DNA from: Pseudoalteromonas denitrificans DSM 6059
Lineage (GTDB): Bacteria; Pseudomonadota; Gammaproteobacteria; Enterobacterales; Alteromonadaceae
Assembly (NCBI RefSeq): GCF_900112265.1
Contig: NZ_FOLO01000011.1
Coordinates: 22,025 to 86,024, forward strand
Direction: 5' to 3'
DNA: 64,000 nucleotides
Shown one piece after another: positions 39,870-52,271 of the stretch. The position numbers were made by a program, and so were the translations under genes. The notes below the pieces were generated by a model. That model worked only from the letters and a program-made list of their open reading frames with translations. It ran no database searches and was not told the origin of the DNA. How positions within the stretch are numbered: position 1 is the stretch's first letter; each line of letters opens with the position of its first letter.

Positions 39870-40487
39870 TTAAAGCGATTTTCGTGCACGCTTAATCACA
39901 CTTGCAGGCATTTTTTTAGCTAATGTATTTAATAACTGATCAATTTTATCATGTGTTTTTTTATCCGCTGTTATTGAATTAAATAACCAATGATAAGCGT
40001 CTTCATAATCTCTGGGGCTTCCTATTCCTTGATTAAACATAGACACTAAACGCATTTGTGCATTTAAATTTCCCAATGAGGCTGACTCTCTGAGATATAC
40101 AATTGCTTTATCTAAATCTTTTTGAACAAACTTAGCCAAATGATAATAGCGACCCATTTGCTCCAAAGCTTCAGGTAAGCCTTGTTCTGCTGCTAATTTC
40201 ATATAATAAATACCTTGTTCAACGTCACGGTCAACACAAACAGCATATGCAAGCATATCCCCAAATAAAAATTGATAAGCTGGTATTTTCATTTTCATGG
40301 CTCGTGCTTCAATATCCTGAACGAGTTGACAGTTATCAAGCTTCACCCGAGATAAATGACTATTTGTTTTGATCAAAGTTAATAATTCATCTTGTGTATA
40401 TATTTGAACAGCTTCAAGGGGCGCAGCCGCTTTAGCTAAAATAGGAATTAAATATAAAAAAGAAAATATTAATTTTAGCTTATTCAT
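39870..40487 (-). CDS. motX: Sodium-driven flagellar motor protein MotX
   Basis: A 205-residue periplasmic protein with a signal peptide (MNKLKLIFSF to AKA-AAP) and Sel1-type repeats at about 85-180 (AYQFLFGDMLAYAVCVD, LAAEQGLPEALEQMGRYYHL, LRESASLGNLNAQ). The paired cysteines and YEDAYHWLFN fit Vibrio MotX, part of the T ring that holds the PomAB stator. Vibrio cholerae has motX between rnr and purA too. In-frame ATGs four and eight codons upstream are possible starts; this one gives the best signal peptide. No other flagellar gene is present. Confidence 0.8.
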   Translation of the reverse strand: MNKLKLIFSFLYLIPILAKAAAPLEAVQIYTQDELLTLIKTNSHLSRVKLDNCQLVQDIEARAMKMKIPAYQFLFGDMLAYAVCVDRDVEQGIYYMKLAAEQGLPEALEQMGRYYHLAKFVQKDLDKAIVYLRESASLGNLNAQMRLVSMFNQGIGSPRDYEDAYHWLFNSITADKKTHDKIDQLLNTLAKKMPASVIKRARKSL

Positions 40488-40620
40488 CGTGATACCCATA
40501 TATTTACTCACAGCTTAAACCCAATATACGCTTATTCTTAAAAATACCAACAAGCAAAACTTGAGATTTTATATTCAAGAATCACACCAGATTTAAAAGA
40601 AACATTAAATTTTGGTCAAT

Positions 40621-40648
40621 AAAAAAGCCACCCTTAGGTAGCTTTTTT
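40621..40648 (-). terminator. Intrinsic terminator after purA
   Basis: AAAAAAGC pairs with GCTTTTTT, extended by ACC / GGT after one mismatch. It lies 20 bp past the purA stop, with a T run on the exit side. Confidence 0.82.
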
Positions 40649-40667
40649 AATATGAAACAATAAAATG

Positions 40668-42303
<1,636 letters not shown>

Positions 42304-42309
42304 ATAAAA

Positions 42310-42339
42310 AAGCCTCGCTATGTAAAACTAGCGAGGCTT
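42310..42339 (-). terminator. Intrinsic terminator of the hflX-hflK-hflC operon
   Basis: An 11-bp GC-rich stem (AAGCCTCGCTA / TAGCGAGGCTT) with an 8-base loop is followed on the minus strand by TTTTTATTTC. One of the strongest terminators in the window. Confidence 0.9.
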
Positions 42340-42363
42340 GATCATTTAGCATACAAGATAATA

Positions 42364-43242
42364 CTATTTACCTTGTGTACCTTTCATAAATTTAAAGAAA
42401 TCACTGTCCGGAGAAAGCACCATAACATCACTTTTATTATTAAAAGTTGCCTTATAAGCATCTAAACTACGCAAAAAAGTATAAAAGTCTGCATCTTTTG
42501 AATACGAATTAGCATAGATTTTAGCCGCTGCTGCATCACCTTCACCACGCACGGTTCTTGCATTACGTTCAGCCTCTGCAAGCATAACAGTAACACGACG
42601 ATCGACTCCAGCTCTGATCGTTTCAGATTGCTCTCTACCCTGTGATCTATGTTCTTTCGCAACAGCAGTACGCTCAGCACGCATACGTTGGAATATAGAG
42701 TTACTCACTTCAGTAGGTAAATTAATCTGTTTCACTCGAACATCTAAGACTTCAATGCCTAATTCATTTGCGCTCTCAGACACCTGAGTTAACGCATCAC
42801 GCATTAATTCACTTCTTTTACCTGAAACAATTTCTTTAATAGTACGCGAACCAAAATTCGTTCTTAGGCCATTATTTACTTTTTGTTTCAACAAAGTTTC
42901 GGCGTATTGCTTATCACCACGAGCACGTAAATAATAAGCGCTAAAATCTTTAATACGCCATTTCACAAATGAATCAACGATTAAATCTTTTTTCTCACTC
43001 GTCACAAAGCGATCGGGTGCGCCGTCAAGCGTTTGAATTCGCGCATCTAGTTTACGCACTTGCGTAATAAATGGCACTTTAAAGTGAATACCCGGAGGAT
43101 ATACAACGGCACTATCGGCGGAATCTTTTTTCACTTTAGCAAACTGTAATACAATTGCTTTTTGTCCTTCAAAAACAACAAATACAGATGAAAAAGATAA
43201 AAATAAGGCTGCTACTAAAATAGCTAAACTAAAATTCTTCAT
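42364..43242 (-). CDS. hflC: HflC, FtsH protease modulator subunit
   Basis: A 292-residue SPFH/band-7 protein with an N-terminal membrane helix (about 5-23) and a periplasmic SPFH domain (RFVTSEKKDLIVDSFVKWRI), then a coiled coil rich in Arg/Glu/Ala. With HflK it forms the cage around the FtsH protease. Stop and start with hflK are 2 bp apart. Confidence 0.95.
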   Translation of the reverse strand: MKNFSLAILVAALFLSFSSVFVVFEGQKAIVLQFAKVKKDSADSAVVYPPGIHFKVPFITQVRKLDARIQTLDGAPDRFVTSEKKDLIVDSFVKWRIKDFSAYYLRARGDKQYAETLLKQKVNNGLRTNFGSRTIKEIVSGKRSELMRDALTQVSESANELGIEVLDVRVKQINLPTEVSNSIFQRMRAERTAVAKEHRSQGREQSETIRAGVDRRVTVMLAEAERNARTVRGEGDAAAAKIYANSYSKDADFYTFLRSLDAYKATFNNKSDVMVLSPDSDFFKFMKGTQGK

Positions 43243-43244
43243 CT

Positions 43245-44420
43245 TTATCTCCCATTACCAAAGCGATCAGTTGCAAATCGGTCTGAAGCACTATTCACTT
43301 GACTATTATTGCCTCTAGAATTGCCCATTTTTTGTCTTAGGTTCTGTAAATCACTTGCTTTTGGTAAAGTAATTGTACCACCTTGGCTATTCTGCATTAT
43401 CTTATCCAATGGTAAATACATCATATTATTACCACCTTTAACGTCAACTAATACCTTAGATGTAGTACTTAATACCCCTTCCATAGCTTCAATATAAAGA
43501 CGCTGACGAGTCACATCTTTAGCCATTTGATATTCAGGTAATAATTTATTAAAACGTGCTACTTCACCTTCAGCCTCTAAAGTTACACGATCTTTATAAC
43601 CTTCGGCTTCTTGAGTCATACGAGTTACTTGACCACGCGCTTGCGGTTCAATTTCACGCTCATAAGCTTCTGCTTCACGCACAAAGCGCACTTCATCCTC
43701 TTGTGCAGCAATAGCATCATCAAATGCATCTTTTACTTCACCAGGTGGACGTGCGTCTTTAAAGTTAACATCGGTTAAAATTAAGCCTAAATTATATGGT
43801 TCAATGATTTTAGTTAGCTCATCCCATGTTTTTTGGCGAACTTCTTCACGACCTTTGGTTAAAATATCATCCATACTTGAATGACCAACAACATATCTAA
43901 GTGCACTATCTAAAGCTTGTTGTAAACTATGATCGGCATCTGTCACGCTGAAAAGGTATAACCTTGGATCGGTTACACGATATTGCACAACAAATTCCAC
44001 GCTTACTACATTTTCATCTTCAGTTAACATAAAACCTGAGGCTGATAGTGAACGAACAGCTTCAATTTCAACTGGAAGCACTTTATCAATAAAAGTCATT
44101 TTCCAACGTAAACCAGGATCAGCAATTGAGTGAAATTGACCAAATCGTAAAATTACGCCTCGTTCAGCTTCTTTAATTGTATAAATACCACTCAAAGCCC
44201 AAACCACAATCGCAATTACTAAAACAAAACCAATCGCTAGGTTACTAAAACCTTTATTGCTTTTGTTACCACCGCCATTGCCGCCAAATAAACCACCTAG
44301 TTTATCGCTATATTTACGAAAAACTTCATCTAAATCTGGTGGGCCCTGATCACGTCCGCCTTTATTTTTCCAAGGGTCGTTGTTTTTATTCCCATTGTTA
44401 CCCGGCTCATTCCAGGCCAT
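43245..44420 (-). CDS. hflK: HflK, FtsH protease modulator subunit
   Basis: A 391-residue SPFH protein. A cytoplasmic Gly/Asn-rich N-terminus (GNNGNKNNDPW to GNGGGNKSNKG) is followed by one transmembrane helix at about 61-80, the SPFH domain (ERGVILRFGQFHSIADPGL) and a long helical region. The partner is HflC, next downstream. The Asn/Ser-rich tail is low complexity. Confidence 0.95.
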   Translation of the reverse strand: MAWNEPGNNGNKNNDPWKNKGGRDQGPPDLDEVFRKYSDKLGGLFGGNGGGNKSNKGFSNLAIGFVLVIAIVVWALSGIYTIKEAERGVILRFGQFHSIADPGLRWKMTFIDKVLPVEIEAVRSLSASGFMLTEDENVVSVEFVVQYRVTDPRLYLFSVTDADHSLQQALDSALRYVVGHSSMDDILTKGREEVRQKTWDELTKIIEPYNLGLILTDVNFKDARPPGEVKDAFDDAIAAQEDEVRFVREAEAYEREIEPQARGQVTRMTQEAEGYKDRVTLEAEGEVARFNKLLPEYQMAKDVTRQRLYIEAMEGVLSTTSKVLVDVKGGNNMMYLPLDKIMQNSQGGTITLPKASDLQNLRQKMGNSRGNNSQVNSASDRFATDRFGNGR

Positions 44421-44501
44421 AGCTATACTCCAATGTTATTTAAAATAAATACTTTATTTGAACAAGTTAACAAATTAATCTGTTTTTTCATAATAAATCA
44501 G

Positions 44502-45800
44502 TTAAGTAGTCTGATCTATTTTAATTAATTGCTCAATTTCATTACCATATTCTTTTTTCAAGCGATTCCAATCCATCATTGGTAATCTAATATCAAGCAA
44601 CCAATTGCCTAATTCATCAAATTGTTCGCCTGTAATACAGTTCAAACGATATAGCGCACCTCTTAAACCACCATACTTTCCAGATAGTTCAAGTTTACAT
44701 GCCAATACCTTATCTGCTAAACATTCGCTTACCGCCTCAAGCAAAAGATCACAGCCAGATCCTGTTTGAGCTGATAACCAAACACGAATAGGGTTACCTT
44801 CGTCGTCACGGTCAATGCGTGGAGATAATTCCTCAACCATATCAATTTTATTATATATTAACAATTGAGGTACATCATCAGCCTCAATTTCTTTTAAAAC
44901 TGAATTCACTTGCTCTATATTTTCTTGACGTTTGTCATCTGCAACATCAATTACATGAAGTTGTAAATCAGCTTCACGCGTTTCAGTTAAAGTTGCTTTA
45001 AATGCAGAAACTAAATCATGAGGTAAATGGCGAATAAAGCCGACTGTATCAGCTAAAATAGTACTGCCAACATCCGCTATTTCAATTTTACGTAACGTCG
45101 GGTCTAAAGTCGCAAATAACTGATCAGCTGCATAAACATCCGCTCCAGTCATTTTATTAAATAAGGTTGATTTACCTGCATTCGTATATCCAACTAAAGA
45201 TAACGTAGGAACCTCATTTCGACTTCGTGCTCTACGCCCTTGATCTCGTTGTTTTGCAACCTTTTCTAAACGTTTTTGAATATTTTTTATTTTACCACGG
45301 ATCAAACGCCTATCAGTTTCAAGTTGCGTTTCACCAGGCCCACGTAGACCGATCCCTCCTTTTTGCCTTTCTAAATGCGTCCAACCTCGTATCAGGCGAG
45401 TAGAAATATGACGCAATTGCGCTAATTCAACTTGTAGCTTACCTTCATGAGTTCGCGCTCTTTGAGCAAAAATATCTAAAATCAAGGTAGTACGATCTAA
45501 AACCCTGCATTGACAAACAACTTCGAGATTTCGTTCTTGTGATGGTGTTAAAACATGATTAAATATAACTACATCGGCTTGATGCATTTGAACAATCTCA
45601 GCAATTTCTTCTGCTTTACCAGTACCGACAAAAAACTTAGCATGGGGTTTTTGGCGAGAGCCTTGCACCACCGCCAAAGAATTAACGCCTGCAGAAGAAA
45701 CTAACATTTCCAACTCTTGCAAATCTTCACGATCATGCTCTTTTGGAAATTCAATATGAACTAAGACTGCCTGCTCACCGGCTTCATAACGGTCAAACAA
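44502..45800 (-). CDS. hflX: Ribosome-splitting GTPase HflX
   Basis: A 432-residue GTPase. The N-terminal HflX domain contains VQGSRQKPHAKFFVGTGKAEEI. A Gly-rich linker GGIGLRGPGETQLE precedes the G domain: G1 GYTNAGKS at 204-211, G3 DTVGFIRHLP, G4 NKID. HflX binds stalled 70S ribosomes after heat or antibiotic stress and splits them. It sits 17 bp downstream of hfq. Confidence 0.96.
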   Translation of the reverse strand: MFDRYEAGEQAVLVHIEFPKEHDREDLQELEMLVSSAGVNSLAVVQGSRQKPHAKFFVGTGKAEEIAEIVQMHQADVVIFNHVLTPSQERNLEVVCQCRVLDRTTLILDIFAQRARTHEGKLQVELAQLRHISTRLIRGWTHLERQKGGIGLRGPGETQLETDRRLIRGKIKNIQKRLEKVAKQRDQGRRARSRNEVPTLSLVGYTNAGKSTLFNKMTGADVYAADQLFATLDPTLRKIEIADVGSTILADTVGFIRHLPHDLVSAFKATLTETREADLQLHVIDVADDKRQENIEQVNSVLKEIEADDVPQLLIYNKIDMVEELSPRIDRDDEGNPIRVWLSAQTGSGCDLLLEAVSECLADKVLACKLELSGKYGGLRGALYRLNCITGEQFDELGNWLLDIRLPMMDWNRLKKEYGNEIEQLIKIDQTT

Positions 45801-45817
45801 ACATTAAACTCCTTAAT

Positions 45818-46087
45818 TTAATACGAGTTGCCTTCTTCTGTGTTCTCAGGTGTTTCAGAACCAGATGGAGTCGCTTGAAAATTAATTGCTCTTGCAGGAA
45901 CAACTGTAGAAATAGCATGCTTATAAACCATTTGATTAACAGTGTTTTCAAGAAGAATTACAAATTGATCAAATGACTGTACTTTACCTTGTAATTTAAT
46001 GCCATTAACCAAATAAATAGATACAGGAATGCGTTCACGACGTAATGCATTCAAAAATGGGTCTTGCAATGATTGCCCCTTTGCCAT
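45818..46087 (-). CDS. hfq: RNA chaperone Hfq
   Basis: An 89-residue Sm-like protein that pairs small RNAs with mRNAs. [34 protein letters not shown] shows the Sm1 motif (seen here in the parts [20 protein letters not shown] and VNGIKLQG), and [12 protein letters not shown] is Sm2. The C-terminal tail is short and acidic compared with E. coli (102 residues). Confidence 0.98.
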   Translation of the reverse strand: MAKGQSLQDPFLNALRRERIPVSIYLVNGIKLQGKVQSFDQFVILLENTVNQMVYKHAISTVVPARAINFQATPSGSETPENTEEGNSY

Positions 46088-46172
46088 TGTTATTTTCCTT
46101 AGCTTTAGGTGTTCTTATTTAGTAGTAATAAAAATCTATAAATATCAAGATTTCAACTGTTTGTGTTTATAT

Positions 46173-47087
46173 CTAGCTTAGCGAAGATATCACACGATGC
46201 AAGTTTTCTTCTGCACCAGATTCAAGCCAAGTTACATTTTCCCAGCCTCTTAACCAAGTCAATTGTCTTTTTGCCAATTGCCTAGTTGCAACTATGCCAC
46301 GAAAAACCATTTCATCGTAACTTATTTCACCTTCTAAATAATCCCACATTTGGCGATAACCAACACAGCGTATAGAAGGCAACTTAACATTTAGGTCATC
46401 TCTCTTATATAAGGCCTTTACTTCATTTTCAAACCCCTGATCTAACATTATTTTAAATCTTTGTTCAATTCTTTGATGTAAAACACTGCGATCATCTGGT
46501 GCAATTGCAAATTGAAACACTTTAAATGGTAAAGCACCTGTTTTAACATTCTGCATTTCAGACATAGGCTTGCCTGTAATTCGATACACTTCTAATGCAC
46601 GGTTTATACGTTGAGAATCGTTTTCACTGATTCTACTTGCGGTAGTAGGGTCAACTTGTGCTAATTGTGCATGTAAAGCAGGCCAACCGTTTTCATTTGC
46701 TTCAAATTCAAGTTGCTTTCGTATTCCTACATCAGCTTCTGGTAAAGGTGAAATTCCTTCCAATAAGCTTTTGAAATACATCATAGTACCACCCACTAAT
46801 AAAGGTATTTTGCCTTTAGCATGCAGTTCTGTAATTTTTTTCAAAGCATCATTGCAAAAATTAGCCGTTGAATAAACTTCTGATGGATCTAACATGTCAA
46901 TTAAATGATGCGGTGCCTGCGCTAATTCACCTGAACTAGGTTTAGCGGTTCCAATATTCATATCTTTATACACTAAAGCAGAATCTACACTTATCACTTC
47001 AGTATTTAAAGTTTGACATAGCTGTATCGCTAAATCAGTTTTTCCCGCAGCTGTCGGACCCATTAAAAAAATAACTGGTAAACTCAA
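46173..47087 (-). CDS. miaA: tRNA dimethylallyltransferase MiaA
   Basis: A 304-residue enzyme adding dimethylallyl to A37 of tRNAs reading UNN codons. P-loop [14 protein letters not shown], then [18 protein letters not shown] and [15 protein letters not shown]. Overlaps mutL by 4 bases (ATGA). Full length. Confidence 0.97.
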   Translation of the reverse strand: MSLPVIFLMGPTAAGKTDLAIQLCQTLNTEVISVDSALVYKDMNIGTAKPSSGELAQAPHHLIDMLDPSEVYSTANFCNDALKKITELHAKGKIPLLVGGTMMYFKSLLEGISPLPEADVGIRKQLEFEANENGWPALHAQLAQVDPTTASRISENDSQRINRALEVYRITGKPMSEMQNVKTGALPFKVFQFAIAPDDRSVLHQRIEQRFKIMLDQGFENEVKALYKRDDLNVKLPSIRCVGYRQMWDYLEGEISYDEMVFRGIVATRQLAKRQLTWLRGWENVTWLESGAEENLHRVISSLS

Positions 47088-48895
47088 TTGGTTATATTCC
47101 GCTGTAATTGACTTAAATAATCGGATAAATCTATTCTAACTGCTTTTTCATAAATTAAGTTCATTAATTCAGGTTTTCTTTGAATAAAATTGATTAAAGT
47201 TTTATGTATTTCTGGTGTAAAAAAAGTGTGTGCTACTCCACTTGCCTGCCAGGACAGCCAATTATTAATATCGCAACATTGCGTTTTGCATACCTCAATA
47301 ATCCGGTTGACAATTACATTTACATCCTCAGAGTAAATACACACAGGTAGTTTTTTAATCATTAAAAAGTGAGTGGATAATTTAATATCATACCCTAAGA
47401 TATTTAGCCAAGATAAATTACTTTCAATCAATAAGGCATCCGATTCTGATATATTGACCCTTACAGGCAACAATAGGGCTTTACCCGGCAGTTCAGCCTC
47501 TAATTCAATTTCAACTAACCAATATGCAGGTAAAATTGAATTAAAATGGCCCAAATAAATATCTTCATTTTGTTTAAATATGCACTTCCCTGAAGTTAAG
47601 GAAATAATTTCTCTATGTTTTATTTCAACCTTTTCCGAGCTTACAGTTTCAAGTTCATTAGGCAATTCAGCAACATGATCAAAATGCTTTGCTGCCTGCT
47701 CGCCAATGCCTTGATAAAAAGAGTTTACTTGGTGTTGTTGTTGATAACTTACAGGGCTTCTTGTTGAAGAACATGAATTCCCACCAGATGAACTTACACT
47801 CGAAGAGTAATTTGTTTTTTCAGGAATATGAGTAGGTAAATAGTCCGACAAAGAAAATGGTACTTCATCTTCACTCACTTGCACTGGTGTTGATTCTGGG
47901 AATAAGGCTGTTTGTTTTGCTAATTTTTTAACCGCTTGTAAAATAAAATCATGGATCAAACGCGCCTGATGAAAACGCACTTCATGTTTTGCAGGGTGTA
48001 CATTAACATCCACTTGAAGCGGATCAATTTCAAGATAAAATACGAATGCAGGTACTTCATGATCAGGCTGCATTTCCTCAAATGCCTGTCGAATCGCATG
48101 CAAAATAAGTTTATCTCGCATCATGCGACCATTCACATAAGTATACTGAGGGTCCTTATTCATCCCAACAGGCAATGCCCAACCAAACATTTTAAGTTGT
48201 TCATCACCCGACTCTAAATATAAGGCATGCTCTAAAAATGAACGTCCTGCGACTTGAGCGACCCTTTTGATGCCTTGTTCCGTTGTTGACTGTGCGCGGT
48301 ACTGACGGACAACTTTACCATTATGTTTTAGCGTAATACCTACATCAAAACGACTCAGTGCGATACGCTTTATTAATTCATCGATGTGATTAAATTCGGT
48401 CTTTTCAGTGCGTAAAAATTTTCTTCTCGCAGGCGTATTAAAAAATAAATCAACAACTTCAATCGTAGTACCATCGGGATGTGCCGTTGGTTTTATTTTA
48501 ACTTCCATATCGCGGCCTTCAGCATAAGCCTGCCAGGCTTCACTTTGAAGTTGAGGCTTAGAGCTTAAGGTTAACCTTGATACAGAACTTATAGAAGCAA
48601 GTGCTTCGCCACGAAAACCAAGTGAATTTATACATTCAAGATCATCTAAAGTTTTTAACTTACTTGTAGCATGGCGCGAAAGTGCCAAAGCAAGTTCATC
48701 CTTGCTAATTCCCGAGCCATTATCTCGAATTCGAATGAGCTTATGACCCCCTCGTTCGATATCAATTTGAATACGTGTTGCACCTGCATCCAAGCTATTT
48801 TCAACAAGTTCTTTAACAACTGATGCGGGACGCTCTACCACCTCACCAGCAGCAATTTGGTTTGCTAAACGTGCCGGTAGAATCTCTATACTCAT
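47084..48895 (-). CDS. mutL: DNA mismatch repair protein MutL
   Basis: A 603-residue GHKL ATPase. Motifs [28 protein letters not shown] and [12 protein letters not shown] lie in the first 110 residues. A Ser-rich linker (about 355-400) joins the C-terminal dimerisation domain, which lacks the metal-binding DQHA endonuclease motif. That fits the Dam/MutH type of repair used by organisms with dam, also in this window. Confidence 0.97.
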   Translation of the reverse strand: MSIEILPARLANQIAAGEVVERPASVVKELVENSLDAGATRIQIDIERGGHKLIRIRDNGSGISKDELALALSRHATSKLKTLDDLECINSLGFRGEALASISSVSRLTLSSKPQLQSEAWQAYAEGRDMEVKIKPTAHPDGTTIEVVDLFFNTPARRKFLRTEKTEFNHIDELIKRIALSRFDVGITLKHNGKVVRQYRAQSTTEQGIKRVAQVAGRSFLEHALYLESGDEQLKMFGWALPVGMNKDPQYTYVNGRMMRDKLILHAIRQAFEEMQPDHEVPAFVFYLEIDPLQVDVNVHPAKHEVRFHQARLIHDFILQAVKKLAKQTALFPESTPVQVSEDEVPFSLSDYLPTHIPEKTNYSSSVSSSGGNSCSSTRSPVSYQQQHQVNSFYQGIGEQAAKHFDHVAELPNELETVSSEKVEIKHREIISLTSGKCIFKQNEDIYLGHFNSILPAYWLVEIELEAELPGKALLLPVRVNISESDALLIESNLSWLNILGYDIKLSTHFLMIKKLPVCIYSEDVNVIVNRIIEVCKTQCCDINNWLSWQASGVAHTFFTPEIHKTLINFIQRKPELMNLIYEKAVRIDLSDYLSQLQRNITN

Positions 48896-48909
48896 TTTAA
48901 TATCACTTG

Positions 48910-50256
48910 TTAACTACGGGGAATTGTTAGACTTTGACCTATAATCAAGGTATTAGATTTCATCTTGTTTGCTTGTTTCAGCTTCGTAATAGTAACACCA
49001 TAACGTTGTGCTAAAACACTTAAGGAATCTCCTGATTTCACTTTATGCTGCTCTGGAATAGAAGGTTTTACTTTAGCAAAATAAGAGTCATCTGGTGGGT
49101 TACTCTTAAAGTAGCTCCTAATAGACGTAAATATCGCTTTTGCTAATTTATTTTGATGTGATGCATTTTTAAGTAGTTTTTCTTCCGCAGGATTTGAAAT
49201 AAAACCTGTTTCAACCAAGATTGATGGAATGTCAGGTGACTTTAATACCCCAAGACTTGCATATTGCGGTGTCTTCTTATGCATTTTTGTTACTTTTTTC
49301 AATTCTTTAAGAATTGAAACTGCTACTTCAGAACCCGTTTTCATTGAATGATCCATTTTCATATCGAGTACGGCTTGAACTAGGTATTTTTCATTTGCAG
49401 TATCTTTTAGCACACTTGCTGCACCACCGAGTAAATCAGAGTGTTTTTCACTACTTTCTATCCACTTACCAATTTCAGAATTAGCACGACCTAAAGATAA
49501 TACCCAAACCGATGCTCCTCTGGGTTGAGGGCTGGTAAATGCGTCAGCATGAATAGATATAAAAAAATCGACTTTGTTCTTTCTGGCTCTTACTGTACGA
49601 GTGTTATTCTTAACATAATAATCACCTGAACGTGGCAAAACAGCACGCATGCCTTTTTCTGCGTTTATTAATTTTGCCAAACGTTTTGATATTTGTAAGG
49701 TGATATATTTTTCATAAGTGCCTGATGGCCCTATAGAGCCGGGATCTTCACCACCGTGTCCCGCGTCCACTGCTATAACAATATCTCTATTACCACGTAT
49801 GTCCCTGTTTTTAGCTACAATTGCTTTTGCTGGTTTTTTATTTATAGCAAATAAATCAACAACCAATCTATCTTTATAAGGTCCGGTTGGTGTTAAAGCA
49901 AAAATAACGGGTTTAACGGGCTCTAAAATTTCAAAGACTAAACGTGTCCAGCCTTTTTTCTTGGGAGAACTAAAGCGCACTTTTTTAATTAATTGATGCT
50001 CTTTTGTTACTTTTGGCAGCTTTACCTTCTGGCTCGTATTTTTAAAATCTACAACTAACCTAAGAGGTTTCTTTAATACAAAATAACTATATTCAGGCTT
50101 AGTTTTTAAATCAAACACAACCCGAGTGCTATCTGGGGATGGCCAAACTCGCACACTAGTGATTTTATTTTGCGCATAACTAAATGGTATAGCAATACAG
50201 CTATAACAAATGAATACGATAAATATCTTGGTTATATTAATTTTTAAACTACGCAT
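48910..50256 (-). CDS. amiB: N-acetylmuramoyl-L-alanine amidase AmiB with LysM domain
   Basis: A 448-residue periplasmic amidase that cleaves septal peptidoglycan. Signal peptide to about residue 28. AMIN domain at about 30-130. Amidase_3 domain at about 158-385, with zinc ligands in [19 protein letters not shown] and the catalytic Glu in [13 protein letters not shown]. One C-terminal LysM ([18 protein letters not shown]) at about 400-446. Such amidases are usually switched on by EnvC or NlpD. Overlaps tsaE by 8 bp. Confidence 0.95.
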   Translation of the reverse strand: MRSLKINITKIFIVFICYSCIAIPFSYAQNKITSVRVWPSPDSTRVVFDLKTKPEYSYFVLKKPLRLVVDFKNTSQKVKLPKVTKEHQLIKKVRFSSPKKKGWTRLVFEILEPVKPVIFALTPTGPYKDRLVVDLFAINKKPAKAIVAKNRDIRGNRDIVIAVDAGHGGEDPGSIGPSGTYEKYITLQISKRLAKLINAEKGMRAVLPRSGDYYVKNNTRTVRARKNKVDFFISIHADAFTSPQPRGASVWVLSLGRANSEIGKWIESSEKHSDLLGGAASVLKDTANEKYLVQAVLDMKMDHSMKTGSEVAVSILKELKKVTKMHKKTPQYASLGVLKSPDIPSILVETGFISNPAEEKLLKNASHQNKLAKAIFTSIRSYFKSNPPDDSYFAKVKPSIPEQHKVKSGDSLSVLAQRYGVTITKLKQANKMKSNTLIIGQSLTIPRS

Positions 50257-50725
50257 TTACTGTATTTAATAGTCTTTCAACTATTTCTTGGCCTTTAGGT
50301 GTTTTTCCCATAATACTAATTTTACGTTTTTGTGCAACATACTCAAGTGTAAGCTCAAGATCAGCTGAAGCTAAAAAGTCAGCTCCTTTTTCTGGCCACT
50401 CAATCATGCAAATTGATTGTTGAGAAAAATAATCACGGATCCCCATAAATTCTAGTTCTTCAGGATCAGCTAGGCGATATAAGTCAAAATGAAAAATATT
50501 TTGATTTGCTAACTCATAAGGCTCTACAAGAGTATATGTAGGGCTTTTTACTTTGCCTTTATGACCAAAAGCCTGAACAACACCTCGTGTAAAAGTTGTT
50601 TTACCAGAACCTAAATCACCATAAAGATAAATAATAGCCCCTTTTGTTATATTTTGAGCAAGTAACCTTCCCATAGAGACCGTCGCCTGTTCATCCTCCA
50701 ACAAATATTTAAATACTTTGCTCAT
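50249..50725 (-). CDS. tsaE: tRNA threonylcarbamoyladenosine ATPase TsaE
   Basis: A 158-residue P-loop ATPase needed with TsaB/TsaD for t6A37 synthesis. Walker A GDLGSGKTTFTRG and the FHFDLYRLADPEELEFMG segment are diagnostic. The start MSKVFKYLL has AAAGG 6 bases upstream; a TTG five codons earlier overlapping nnr is less likely. Confidence 0.95.
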   Translation of the reverse strand: MSKVFKYLLEDEQATVSMGRLLAQNITKGAIIYLYGDLGSGKTTFTRGVVQAFGHKGKVKSPTYTLVEPYELANQNIFHFDLYRLADPEELEFMGIRDYFSQQSICMIEWPEKGADFLASADLELTLEYVAQKRKISIMGKTPKGQEIVERLLNTVNA

Positions 50726-50736
50726 TTTATACCTTT

Positions 50737-52260
50737 TCAACCAACTAAACGTCTAATATGTGGAAATAAATCACTTGCTAATAAACCATTAATACCATTT
50801 ACAGAAGCATCTTGTGCGGCTTGACCATGAATAAAAACACCTAAACATGTCATTTCAAAAATAATATTTTGAAGCTTTATAGAGTTATCAATTGTCAATT
50901 CTGGCATTTTTTGCGCCACAAGCCCGCCGATTATACCAGATAAAACATCTCCCATCCCAGCACTTGCCATCGCAGCAGTTCCGGAACAATTTATATTTAT
51001 TTTTTCATCATTACAAACTAAAGAACCAGGCCCCTTTAAAACAACCGTTGACTGATATCGTTCACTTATTTTTCGAACCGCGTCAAATCGATTAAATTCA
51101 ATATCCTGATTTGTACATTGGAGTAACCTGGACGCTTCACCTACATGGGGTGTTAAAACACAATTTTTTAAATTAACACTATTATTGGCTAAAAAATTAA
51201 GACCATCCGCATCAATTATTTTTACTTTCTCAGAATAAATTAATAAAGTTTGCCATAACATTTTACTCCAACTGGACTGCCCCATACCTGGACCAATTAC
51301 AATAACGGCAGATTTTTCAATCAAAGGTATTAGATGTGTGTCATCTTGTATGCCATGCACCATAAGTTCATAGCGCCCATTCAATACACTAGATACATTA
51401 TCTATATGAGTAGCAATACTTACCAAACCAGCACCACTTCTTAAACACGCCTCACCGGCTAAACGAACGGCTCCAGCCATGCCTTTATCGCCACCTATCA
51501 CTAAAACATGACCGTGTTGATTTTTATATGACGCTTTTTTACGTATAAGTTTATGCGATAATAAAGACGCTTGTGATAAGTAGTGAGTATTTGAATCAAC
51601 CCTTTTTTCAAACTCATCAGATATACCTAAACCTGAAAAAAAAAGTTTTCCCACATAATTTGTTGCAATCCCACTGAGTAAAGCCTGTTTAAGCCCAATA
51701 AAAGTGACTGTCGTATTAGCACAAATAGCATGCTCAGAAATATAACCTGTTGTTGCATTTACACCTGATGGAACATCTATGCTTATAATAGGTTTATAGC
51801 TTGAGTTGGCATGTTGAGTAATATTTTGTATTTCTTCTGATAATTCACCACTAAAGCCAGTTCCTAATAACGCATCTATAATCAAATCACATGCATCAAA
51901 GCTTAAATTTGTTTCTAATACACCTCCAGCCTTAACAAAATCAGTATAGGCTCTTAACGCATCACCTTTAAGCGCATTTGGCTCACATATACTAAATACT
52001 TTTACTGATAAATTATTTTCAATTGCTGATTTTGCAACAATATAACCATCTCCACCATTATTTCCTTTACCAGCCAAAATTAGAATATCATTCACATTAT
52101 TAAAACGGTCCCAAAGCACAGAAAAAACACTTTTCCCTGCCCGTTGCATCAATTGATACATATCAACGCCCATTTTTTTAGCTATGATAGATTCATTTTT
52201 TTGAACTTGCTGCGCACTATAGGCTACTTGTGGTAAATTAGCGTTGTATAAAACGGCCAT
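50737..52260 (-). CDS. nnr: Bifunctional NAD(P)H-hydrate repair enzyme Nnr
   Basis: A 507-residue fusion. The N-terminal epimerase (NnrE, about 1-215) has LAGKGNNGGDGYIVAK and DALLGTGFSGEL. The C-terminal ADP/ATP-dependent dehydratase (NnrD, about 230-505) has VIGGDKGMAGAVRLAGEACL, LTPHVGEASRLL and GTAAMASAGMGDVLSGIIGG. Together they restore damaged NAD(P)H hydrates. The start codon is only 11 bp from that of divergent queG. Confidence 0.97.
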   Translation of the reverse strand: MAVLYNANLPQVAYSAQQVQKNESIIAKKMGVDMYQLMQRAGKSVFSVLWDRFNNVNDILILAGKGNNGGDGYIVAKSAIENNLSVKVFSICEPNALKGDALRAYTDFVKAGGVLETNLSFDACDLIIDALLGTGFSGELSEEIQNITQHANSSYKPIISIDVPSGVNATTGYISEHAICANTTVTFIGLKQALLSGIATNYVGKLFFSGLGISDEFEKRVDSNTHYLSQASLLSHKLIRKKASYKNQHGHVLVIGGDKGMAGAVRLAGEACLRSGAGLVSIATHIDNVSSVLNGRYELMVHGIQDDTHLIPLIEKSAVIVIGPGMGQSSWSKMLWQTLLIYSEKVKIIDADGLNFLANNSVNLKNCVLTPHVGEASRLLQCTNQDIEFNRFDAVRKISERYQSTVVLKGPGSLVCNDEKININCSGTAAMASAGMGDVLSGIIGGLVAQKMPELTIDNSIKLQNIIFEMTCLGVFIHGQAAQDASVNGINGLLASDLFPHIRRLVG

Positions 52261-52271
52261 ATTTGATCATC